Below are positions 5,938-12,131 of a DNA stretch of 14,927 nt, piece by piece. Below the pieces are notes generated by a model. It was not told the DNA's origin and did no database searches. It was given only the letters and a program-made list of their open reading frames with translations. Position 1 is the first letter of the stretch; each line of letters opens with the position of its first letter. Position numbers and translations under genes: made by a program. This DNA is from an uncultured Oscillospiraceae bacterium (GTDB lineage Bacteria; Bacillota; Clostridia; Oscillospirales; Oscillospiraceae). The DNA lies in NCBI GenBank assembly GCA_934589705.1, contig CAKTOH010000031.1, forward strand, positions 1 through 14,927, written 5' to 3'.

Positions 5938-8900
5938 TTAGGCATCAATCGTAGAGATGGTCAGCGTGGTCTCCTCCAGCACGTCCAGCAGCACCTTGAT
6001 GGTGTCCAGCGCCGTGAACAGAGTCACATTGTGCTCCGTGGCAATCTGACGAATCTGGATGCCGTCATTTTCGTTGGCGCCGGGGTCCCGGGTGTTGATG
6101 ACGTAGGCGATGTGACCCTGACGCAGGGCGTTGGGAATCTGGTCGCTGCCGTCGCTGATCTTGGCCAGGGCGTGGGTGCGGATGCCATTGGCTTTCAGGA
6201 AAGCGGCGGTGCCGGAGGTGGCCTCAATGTTGAAGCCCAGCTGATAGAACCGGCGAATCAGGGGCAGAGCCTCTTCCTTGTCCTTGTCGGCAATGGTGCA
6301 CAGGACGGTGCCGTAGTTTTGCAGCTTCATGCCCGCGGCCTGCAGCGCCTTGTAAAGGGCACGGGTCATGGTCTTGTCATAGCCGATGGCCTCGCCGGTG
6401 GACTTCATTTCGGGGGACAGGTAGGCGTCCAGACCCCGGATCTTATTGAAGGAGAACACGGGAGCCTTGACGTACCACCGCTTCTTTTCCTCGGGATAGA
6501 TGTCGAAGAAGCCCTGCTCCTTCAGGCTCTTGCCCAGAATGACCTCGGTGGCGATGTCCGCCAGGGAGTAGCCCGTGGCCTTACTCAGGAAGGGCACCGT
6601 CCGGGAGGAACGGGGGTTGACCTCGATGATATACACATTGTCCTGGGCATCCACAATGAACTGGATGTTGAAAAGGCCCACAATGCCGATGCCGAGACCC
6701 AGCTTCTTGGCGTACTGGAGGATGATGCCCTTGACCTTATCGGAGATGGAGAAGGGAGGATAGACGGAAATGGAGTCGCCGGAGTGAACGCCGGTGCGCT
6801 CCACCAGCTCCATGATACCGGGGACGAACACGTCCCGGCCGTCGCAGATGGCATCCACCTCCACTTCCCGGCCCTGGATGTACTTATCCACCAGCACGGG
6901 CTTGTCCTCGTCGATCTCCACGGCGTTTTTCAGGTAGTGGCGCAGCTGCCGCTCGTTGGCGACGATCTGCATGGCCCGACCGCCCAGGACGAAGGAGGGC
7001 CGCACCAGCACGGGATAGCCGATCTCCTCGGCGGCGGCAATGCCGTCTTCCAGCTTCGTCACGGCCTTGCCCTTGGCTCTGGGGATGTTCAGCTCGTTCA
7101 GCAGCTTCTCAAATTCGTTCCGATCCTCAGCCCGGTCGATGGCGTCGCAGTCGGTGCCGATGATCTTCACCCCCCGGTCATGGAGGGGCTGCGCCAGGTT
7201 GATGGCGGTCTGACCGCCCAGGGAGGCGATGACCCCCTCGGGCTTCTCAAATTCGATGATGTTCATCACATCCTCGGGCGTCAGGGGCTCAAAGTACAGC
7301 TTATCGGCGGTGGTGTAGTCGGTGGAGACGGTCTCCGGGTTGTTGTTGATGATGATGGCCTCATAGCCGGCCTTGCGGATGGTCATGACGGCGTGGACGG
7401 TGGAGTAGTCGAACTCCACGCCCTGGCCGATGCGGATGGGGCCGGCGCCCAGCACCACGATCTTCTTCCGGTCGGTAAGCCGGGAGTCGTTGGCACCGGT
7501 GTAGGAGGAATAGAAGTAAGGGATATAGGCTCCGGTGTGGCAGGTATCCACCATCCGGAAGGCAGGGAAAATGCCGTTTGCTTTTCGGACATTGTACACG
7601 TCCAGCTCGGTTTTCTTCCACAGCCGGGCAATATACTTATCGCTGAAGCCCATGACCTTGGCCTTGCGCAGGTACTCCGGGTCGCTGACGTGGCGCTTCA
7701 GGGTTTCCTCCATGTCCACAATGTTCTTGATGGCGCCCAGGAAATAGGGGTTGATCTGGGTCAGCTCGTAGATTTTCTCCACGCTGACGCCGTGGTAGAA
7801 CAGCTCGGCGATGGCGAACACATTGTCGGAGCGGAACTTGCTGATATATTCCAGCATTTCCTCCACGGACATGTCGTTGAACTTGGGGTGATAGATGTGG
7901 TTCTCGCCGCTTTCCAGGGAGCGGATGCCCTTCAGAAGGGCCTCCTCCAGGTTGGCGCCGATGCCCATGACCTCGCCGGTGGCCTTCATCTGAGTACCCA
8001 GCTCGTTGGAGGCGGTGGCGAACTTATCGAAGGGGAACCGGGGGAGCTTGGCAATGACGTAGTCCAGGCTGGGCTCAAAGGCGGCGTTGGTGTTGGCGAT
8101 CTTGATGTCCTCCAGTGCCATGCCCACGGCGATTTTCGCGGTGACCCGGGCAATGGGGTAGCCGGAGGCCTTGGAGGCCAGGGCGGAGGAACGGGACACT
8201 CTGGGGTTGACCTCGATGAGGTAATACTCGGAGGAATTGGGGTTCAGAGCAAACTGAACGTTGCAGCCGCCCTCGATTTTCAGCTCCTTGATGAGCTTGA
8301 TGGCGGAGTCGTTGAGCATTTTTTCATCTTCCTTGCTCAGCGTCATAATGGGAGCCACCACCATGGAGTCGCCGGTGTGCACGCCCACGGGATCAATGTT
8401 CTCCATGCCGCAGATGGTGATGGCATGGTTGTTGGAATCCCGCATGACCTCAAACTCGATCTCCTTATAGCCCTTGACGGACTTTTCCACCAGCACCTGG
8501 TGGACAGGAGACAGGGAGAAGGCATTCAGGCCGATCTCTTCCAGCTCCGCCTCGTCGTAGGCAAAGCCGCCGCCGGTGCCGCCCAGGGTGAAGGCAGGCC
8601 GCAGAACCACCGGGTAGCCGATCCGGGAAGCCGCCGCCTTGGCCTCCTCAATGGAGTAGGTGATCTCCGAGGGAATGACCGGCTCGCCGATGGACTGGCA
8701 CAGCTCCTTGAACAGCTCTCTGTCCTCGGCCTGCTCGATGGAAGCGCTGGAAGTGCCCAGCAGCTTCACCCGGCACTCCTTGAGAATGCCCTTCTTTTCC
8801 AGCTGCATGGCCAGGTTCAGGCCGGTCTGGCCGCCGATGCCGGGGATGATGGCGTCGGGACGCTCGTAGCGGATGATTTTCGCCACATATTCCAGGGTCA

Positions 8901-9105
8901 AAGGCTCCATGTACACCTTGTCGGCGATGATGGTGTCGGTCATGATGGTAGCCGGGTTGGAGTTGCACAGCACCACCTCATAGCCCTCTTCCTTCAGAGC
9001 CAGGCAGGCCTGAGTACCCGCATAGTCAAACTCCGCCGCCTGTCCGATAACGATGGGGCCGGAACCGATGATCAGAATCTTCTTAATGTCCGTTCTTTTT
9101 GCCAT
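5938..9105 (-). CDS. carB: Carbamoyl-phosphate synthase large subunit
   Basis: CarB makes carbamoyl phosphate from bicarbonate, two ATP and ammonia, the ammonia normally being channelled from the glutaminase subunit CarA. The 1055 residues (about the E. coli length) show the expected internal duplication. The first half starts GSGPIVIGQ (14-22) with ATP-grasp motifs GGTGGG (175-180) and IEVNPRVSRSS (297-307). The second half starts GAGPIRIGQ (553-561) with GGRAMQIV and IEVNPRSSRT (827-836). Residues about 930-1055 form the methylglyoxal-synthase-like allosteric domain, including EATSGTAAFLKANGI (961-975), where UMP, IMP or ornithine act in relatives. The start is ATG 9103-9105 with GGAGG 10 nt upstream. 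carA is not adjacent and not anywhere in the window, unusual for a pyr cluster. The 308 bp before it is filled with nested repeats. Confidence 0.98.
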   Translation of the reverse strand: MAKRTDIKKILIIGSGPIVIGQAAEFDYAGTQACLALKEEGYEVVLCNSNPATIMTDTIIADKVYMEPLTLEYVAKIIRYERPDAIIPGIGGQTGLNLAMQLEKKGILKECRVKLLGTSSASIEQAEDRELFKELCQSIGEPVIPSEITYSIEEAKAAASRIGYPVVLRPAFTLGGTGGGFAYDEAELEEIGLNAFSLSPVHQVLVEKSVKGYKEIEFEVMRDSNNHAITICGMENIDPVGVHTGDSMVVAPIMTLSKEDEKMLNDSAIKLIKELKIEGGCNVQFALNPNSSEYYLIEVNPRVSRSSALASKASGYPIARVTAKIAVGMALEDIKIANTNAAFEPSLDYVIAKLPRFPFDKFATASNELGTQMKATGEVMGIGANLEEALLKGIRSLESGENHIYHPKFNDMSVEEMLEYISKFRSDNVFAIAELFYHGVSVEKIYELTQINPYFLGAIKNIVDMEETLKRHVSDPEYLRKAKVMGFSDKYIARLWKKTELDVYNVRKANGIFPAFRMVDTCHTGAYIPYFYSSYTGANDSRLTDRKKIVVLGAGPIRIGQGVEFDYSTVHAVMTIRKAGYEAIIINNNPETVSTDYTTADKLYFEPLTPEDVMNIIEFEKPEGVIASLGGQTAINLAQPLHDRGVKIIGTDCDAIDRAEDRNEFEKLLNELNIPRAKGKAVTKLEDGIAAAEEIGYPVLVRPSFVLGGRAMQIVANERQLRHYLKNAVEIDEDKPVLVDKYIQGREVEVDAICDGRDVFVPGIMELVERTGVHSGDSISVYPPFSISDKVKGIILQYAKKLGLGIGIVGLFNIQFIVDAQDNVYIIEVNPRSSRTVPFLSKATGYSLADIATEVILGKSLKEQGFFDIYPEEKKRWYVKAPVFSFNKIRGLDAYLSPEMKSTGEAIGYDKTMTRALYKALQAAGMKLQNYGTVLCTIADKDKEEALPLIRRFYQLGFNIEATSGTAAFLKANGIRTHALAKISDGSDQIPNALRQGHIAYVINTRDPGANENDGIQIRQIATEHNVTLFTALDTIKVLLDVLEETTLTISTIDA

Positions 9106-9153
9106 TTCTCATTTTCCTCCGTATCTTCAATTCAATGATTGTAAATTCTATCC

Positions 9154-9393
9154 GGCTCCCTTGTGTAAAGGGAGCTGTCAGCGAAGCTCAGACTGTCGAA
9201 AAACCATGTCATTGCGAGGCAGTGCGCACACTGCCGTGGCAATCCCCCGAATTTTCAAACATTTTAGATCATAAACCAGTGGCTTTTACTTCTATCCGGG
9301 GGATTCCCACACCAGTCTGCGGACTGGTTCGGAATGACAACGTATATTGGGGGCTTTTTTGACACGCTGAGCGAAGCTGACTGAGGGATTGTC
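9154..9393. repeat. Dispersed repeat split in two by a later insertion
   Basis: The left half (9154-9188) starts with a hairpin GCTCCCTT/AAGGGAGC (9155-9162 with 9168-9175) and ends in AGCGAAGCT. The right half (9370-9393) restarts with AGCGAAGCT and continues GACTGAGGGATTGTC. Joined through one copy of the 9-mer, the halves give one continuous repeat of a type I recall from Oscillospiraceae intergenic regions. The piece between them is the inserted element at 9189-9369. Confidence 0.6.
9189..9369. mobile_element. 181-bp non-coding insertion with 9-bp target duplication (MITE-like)
   Basis: It is flanked by the direct repeat AGCGAAGCT (9180-9188 and 9370-9378). Its ends are imperfect inverted repeats: CAGACTGTCGAAAAACC (9189-9205) against the complement of the right end, 13 of 17 positions matching. 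Inside lies a second inverted repeat running from TGTCATTGCGAGG (9207) to GAATGACA (ending 9339), whose arms share CACACCAGTCTG with the repeat at 1537-1574. There is no coding capacity, so any transposase acted in trans. Confidence 0.55.
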
Positions 9394-9413
9394 AAAAGGG
9401 GTAGCCTTTGGGT

Positions 9414-10631
9414 CTACCGTGCCCGGTAGACCACTTTTCCGTCGCAGACGGTGGCAAGGCATTTGCCGTTTACCTTCCAGCCTTCGAAAGGGGTTGCCTT
9501 TCCCAGGGACAGGAAGCTGTCCGGGTTCACCGTCTCCTCCGCCTCCAGATCCCAGATGGAGTAGTCGCAGCCAAGGCTCAGGCCGAACCGTTTTCTGGGA
9601 TTGTCCACCAGCAGCTCCAAGAGCTTTTCCAGGGTCAGAATACCCGGCTTTACCAGATAAGTATACAGGATGGGGAAGGCAGTTTCAATGCCCACCACGC
9701 CGAAGGCGCTCTTTTCCAGCCCCTTGGCCTTTTCCTCGGCACTGTGGGGGGCATGGTCGGTGGCGATCATATCGATGGTGCCGTCCAGAAGCCCCGCAAC
9801 AAGCGCCTGCCGGTCTTCCGCGCTTCGCAGGGGCGGGTTCATCTTGAACCGGCCTTCCTCCCGGAGGTCGCTGTCATCCATAACCAGGTAGTGAGGGCCG
9901 GTTTCGCAGGTCACGTCCAGGCCTTCGGCCTTGGCCTTGCGAATCAGCTCCACGCTTTCCTTGGTGGAAATGTGGCACACATGGTACTTGACCCCGGTTT
10001 CCCGGACAAGCTCCAGGTCACGCTTTATCTGCCCCCACTCGCTTTCCGAGCAGATGCCCCGGTGACCGTGGGCTTTTGCGTACTCGCCGTCGTGGATATA
10101 GCCGCCCCGCAAGAGGGTATTGTCCTCACAGTGGGCGACGATGGGCTTGCCCAGGGCTTTTGCTTCCAGCATAGCCCGGCGCATCCGCTCATCCGACTGC
10201 ACTCCGTGGCCGTCGTCGGAGAATCCGGGGACGAAGGGAGCCATGCCCGCAAGGTCTGCCAGAGCCTCCCCTTTTTCGCCTACCGTAATGGCTCCGTAGG
10301 GATAGACGTGGATACAGGCGGTATCCCGGATGATGTCCCGCTGGACATTCAGATTTTCCACGCTGTCCGGTACCGGGTTCAGATTGGGCATGGTGCATAC
10401 GGCGGTGTAGCCTCCGTGGGCAGAGGCCAGGCTTCCCGTGGCAATTGTCTCCTTATAAGAAAATCCCGGCTCTCTGAAATGCACATGCACGTCACAAAAA
10501 CCGGGAAAAATAACATATCGGGAGCAATTCAATGCGCAAAGCGCGGAATCGGCGATGGAAGCATCGACACATTCCGCGAACCGGGGCATCAGGGAAGAGG
10601 TATAACATTTTGCCTTGTTCATTTCAGTCAT
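9414..10631 (-). CDS. pyrC: Dihydroorotase (class I)
   Basis: The enzyme cyclises carbamoyl aspartate to dihydroorotate, the third step of UMP synthesis. The 405 residues show the amidohydrolase metal site DVHVHFREPG (47-56; Asp47, His49, His51). Also present are FSDDG (137-141) of class I enzymes, AHCED with His168, CHIST with His220 and ATDHAPH with Asp292-His293. The N-terminal small-domain part before the first motif is about 46 residues, a little short against typical class I length (about 425), but all metal ligands are present. ATG 10629-10631 has AAGGAGAC 4 nt upstream. It is the first gene of the pyr cluster, downstream of a strong promoter, a terminator-bearing leader and a 165-bp rod element. 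A weak hairpin (GGTAG/CTACC) follows its stop, but I would not call it a terminator. Confidence 0.96.
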   Translation of the reverse strand: MTEMNKAKCYTSSLMPRFAECVDASIADSALCALNCSRYVIFPGFCDVHVHFREPGFSYKETIATGSLASAHGGYTAVCTMPNLNPVPDSVENLNVQRDIIRDTACIHVYPYGAITVGEKGEALADLAGMAPFVPGFSDDGHGVQSDERMRRAMLEAKALGKPIVAHCEDNTLLRGGYIHDGEYAKAHGHRGICSESEWGQIKRDLELVRETGVKYHVCHISTKESVELIRKAKAEGLDVTCETGPHYLVMDDSDLREEGRFKMNPPLRSAEDRQALVAGLLDGTIDMIATDHAPHSAEEKAKGLEKSAFGVVGIETAFPILYTYLVKPGILTLEKLLELLVDNPRKRFGLSLGCDYSIWDLEAEETVNPDSFLSLGKATPFEGWKVNGKCLATVCDGKVVYRAR

Positions 10632-10660
10632 AAATGTCTCCTTTTCTCTCTAAAGTCTCT

Positions 10661-10825
10661 AAGGAAGCTCTGATTCAGTCGGCAAGAGCTGGCGGCGAGA
10701 GATTTTGTCACGAATGAAAGTTTGAAAAGCGCAGGAATACTGTATGTATTTCAAGCTTTTCAAACTGCACAGTCGGGGCAAAAGATCCGTCGTCCAGCCG
10801 CAGACGATTGATTCAGAGTTTCCTT
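10661..10825. mobile_element. 165-bp rod-like inverted-repeat element, copy A
   Basis: The ends AAGGAAGCTCTGA and TCAGAGTTTCCTT are inverted repeats, and pairing can continue inward almost to the centre, making one long rod. Its core has an 11-bp perfect stem (10720-10730 with 10755-10765). Copy B (11934-12098) has exactly the same length and orientation, and shares both ends and the apical GGAATACTGTATGTATTTC, while the arms differ in a compensatory way. No protein is encoded. It lies 6 bp past a terminator U-tract and 18 bp before the pyrC ribosome binding site (minus-strand sense). Confidence 0.75.
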
Positions 10826-10831
10826 ATTTCC

Positions 10832-10858
10832 AAAAAAATGCCTTGCCCGGGCGGCAAG
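10832..10858 (-). terminator. Intrinsic terminator in the pyrC leader
   Basis: On the minus strand CTTGCC (10853-10858) pairs with GGCAAG (10842-10847) around a 5-nt loop, followed by GCA and seven T's (10832-10838). It lies about 100 nt after the promoter start and about 200 nt before pyrC, so it would either attenuate pyr transcription or end a small RNA. Confidence 0.7.
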
Positions 10859-10945
10859 ACGTTGGTGGCAGAATGCCGCACTCGGCATCCCCCGCAATGC
10901 CTCCGGATTCCCGGAGGCAACCGTGTGGGGCTGCCTTACTTTATC
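10839..10945 (-). ncRNA. Structured pyrC leader RNA (riboswitch-like or small RNA), unidentified
   Basis: From the predicted start near 10945 the transcript has GGCAG near its 5' end and a matching CTGCC about 65 nt later, able to close a junction. Inside are a perfect 8-bp hairpin GCCTCCGG/CCGGAGGC with a GAAT loop, possibly extended by CCCC/GGGG, and a hairpin ATGCCG/CGGCAT. The terminator follows. A competing hairpin GGCAGCC/GGTTGCC would exclude the closing stem. I do not recognise a known riboswitch or a PyrR-binding consensus. Confidence 0.5.
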
Positions 10946-10951
10946 CGTGAG

Positions 10952-10981
10952 ATTATAGCATGGACGGTACCAAATTGTCAA
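10952..10981 (-). promoter_or_regulatory. Strong promoter for the pyrC leader / pyr cluster
   Basis: Perfect consensus boxes TTGACA (10976-10981) and TATAAT (10952-10957) are separated by 18 bp on the minus strand. It is the best promoter in the window and the only clear one seen ahead of the seven pyr genes. The start is expected near 10944-10945. Confidence 0.8.
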
Positions 10982-10995
10982 CCGACAATTTGGTA
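10968..10995. promoter_or_regulatory. Operator-like perfect inverted repeat over the -35 box
   Basis: TACCAAATTGTC (10968-10979) and GACAATTTGGTA (10984-10995) are perfect 12-bp inverted arms separated by 4 bp. The -35 box overlaps the inner end of one arm and the spacer. A dimeric repressor bound here would block RNA polymerase. The regulator is not identifiable from the window. Confidence 0.65.
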
Positions 10996-11051
10996 CAAAA
11001 CCCGCTTCGTTCTTCTGTGTATTTTCTACATGCGGGAATATCCCGTCATAC

Positions 11052-11206
11052 TGAACTCCAATTAAAATCTTTAAAAAAGATTTTAATTGCCTGAAGGGCA
11101 TGGAGTTCATATGAGACTTGTTTTGTGATTTCTTTCCTTATAAATCACAAAACTGGCAGCGCCGTCAGGCGATGCCTTCCTGATTAAAATTAAGATTTTA
11201 ATCAGG
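11052..11206. repeat. Three tandem AT-rich perfect hairpins downstream of tcdA
   Basis: Hairpin one is CAATTAAAATCTT (11059-11071) with 11077-11089, enclosed by TGAACTCCA/TGGAGTTCA (11052-11060 with 11101-11109). Hairpin two is TTTTGTGATTT (11121-11131) with 11142-11152. Hairpin three is CCTGATTAAAAT (11179-11190) with 11195-11206 and includes the tcdA stop codon. All arms are perfect (11-13 bp). No clean U-tract follows any of them on either strand, though one may still end tcdA transcripts. The rest of 10996-11178 shows no gene. Confidence 0.6.
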
Positions 11207-11920
11207 AAATCGTATCAAATCCCGGATGACCTCGCCTGCCAGCAGCAGCCCCGCCGCGCCGGGGACGAAGGACACGCTTCCGGGAATCTGCCGCTTGCCC
11301 AGCGCCGCCGCTTCCTCCTCCCAGCCGGAGGGCTTCCAGGCCTCCTCCCGGGAGTAGACCACCTTCAGGTGCCGGATGCCCCGCTTGCCCAGCTCCCGGC
11401 GCATGACCCGAGCCAGCGGACACACGGCGGTTTTGGAAATGTCCGCCACCTGAAAGGCAGAGGCGTCCAGCTTATTTCCCGTGCCCATGCAGGAGATAAT
11501 GGGGACGCCCGTCTCCTTTGCCCGCTCGATCAGAGCCAGCTTGGCGCTTACCGTGTCGATGGCATCCACAATATAGGAAAGGCCGGAAAAGTCAAAATTC
11601 TCCGCCGTTTCCCTGGTGTAGAAAATGGGATAGGCAGTGACCCGGCAGTCCGGATTGATGTCCAGGATCCGGAGCCTGGCGGCCTCGGTTTTCAGCATTC
11701 CCACCGTAGCGTGGGTAGCCAGCAGCTGCCGGTTCAGATTGGAAAGGCTTACCGTGTCCTTGTCCACAAGCACCAGACTTCCCACTCCGGCTCTGGCCAG
11801 AGCCTCCACCGTGTAGCCGCCTACCCCGCCCAGGCCGAATACCGCCACCCGTGCCTTTTCCAGGGTATTTACGGCATCTGTGCCCAGCAGCATTTCCGTG
11901 CGGGTAAATTCCTCTTTCAT
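11198..11920 (-). CDS. tcdA: tRNA threonylcarbamoyladenosine dehydratase (TcdA/CsdL-like)
   Basis: TcdA-type enzymes use ATP to dehydrate t6A at tRNA position 37 to its cyclic form ct6A. The 240 residues are a ThiF/E1-like adenylating fold. The nucleotide-binding loop is VFGLGGVGGY (27-36), followed by LVDKDTV (51-57), NLNRQL (61-66) and VDAIDTVSAK (118-127). The TcdA-type segment CMGTGNKLD (144-152) and VCPLARVMRRELGKRGI (166-182) are also present, which favours this group over ThiF or MoeB. I chose ATG 11918-11920 with AAGGAG 6 nt upstream; a TTG five codons earlier lacks a site. The 165-bp element copy B ends 4 nt before that ribosome binding site and fills the whole gap to the murA terminator, so no ordinary promoter of its own is visible. 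Confidence 0.88.
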   Translation of the reverse strand: MKEEFTRTEMLLGTDAVNTLEKARVAVFGLGGVGGYTVEALARAGVGSLVLVDKDTVSLSNLNRQLLATHATVGMLKTEAARLRILDINPDCRVTAYPIFYTRETAENFDFSGLSYIVDAIDTVSAKLALIERAKETGVPIISCMGTGNKLDASAFQVADISKTAVCPLARVMRRELGKRGIRHLKVVYSREEAWKPSGWEEEAAALGKRQIPGSVSFVPGAAGLLLAGEVIRDLIRFPD

Positions 11921-11933
11921 AGAATCTCCTTTC

Positions 11934-12098
11934 AAGGAAGCTCTGATTAAATCGGCAAGAGCTGGGAGCGAGAGATTTTTCTCTAGCCGAAGGCTTCAAA
12001 AGTGGAGGAATACTGTATGTATTTCCCACTTTTGAAGCTGCACGGATAGGGAAAAAGATCCGCTATCCAGCCGCAGACGATTTATTCAGAGTTTCCTT
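11934..12098. mobile_element. 165-bp rod-like inverted-repeat element, copy B
   Basis: The ends are AAGGAAGCTCTGA and TCAGAGTTTCCTT as in copy A. The central stem is 13 bp and perfect (11993-12005 with 12026-12038). It has the same orientation and length as copy A. It starts 3 bp after the T-rich tail of the murA terminator and ends just before the tcdA ribosome binding site, so in any tcdA transcript arriving from upstream it would be the 5' leader. Confidence 0.75.
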
Positions 12099-12101
12099 AA
12101 C

Positions 12102-12128
12102 AAAAGCCGGGTCAGTGACCCGGCTTTT
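12102..12128 (-). terminator. Intrinsic terminator of murA
   Basis: AAAAGCCGGGTCA and TGACCCGGCTTTT form a perfect 13-bp stem with a one-base loop directly after the murA stop (12132-12134). The minus-strand 3' side ends in TTTTGTT. A-runs on one side and T-runs on the other make it able to act in both directions. Confidence 0.85.
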
Positions 12129-12131
12129 CCG

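Noticed and set aside
6031..9138. Very long open frame on the plus strand opposite carB
   Set aside because: It is the antisense shadow of a GC-rich gene: its composition is Gly/Val/Leu/His-rich and low in complexity, it shows no family motif, while the minus-strand frame encodes a complete CarB.
9408..10673. Long plus-strand frame opposite pyrC
   Set aside because: Antisense shadow of pyrC; the minus strand has all dihydroorotase metal motifs and a good ribosome binding site.
10842..10858. CCGCCCGGGCA in the leader terminator, resembling the 3' core of the ZTP (pfl) riboswitch
   Set aside because: The conserved 5' subdomain is not recognisable upstream, and the sequence is explained as the palindromic terminator stem.
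10890..10925. AATCCGGAGGC in the leader as a PyrR-binding loop
   Set aside because: The PyrR consensus needs additional bases between the CC and AGG parts and a different loop placement; here AAT forms part of a tight GAAT tetraloop on a perfect stem.
10760..11110. Possible leader peptide or small protein frame across the leader and rod copy A
   Set aside because: It crosses a promoter, a terminator and the rod element, and copy B does not preserve the frame.
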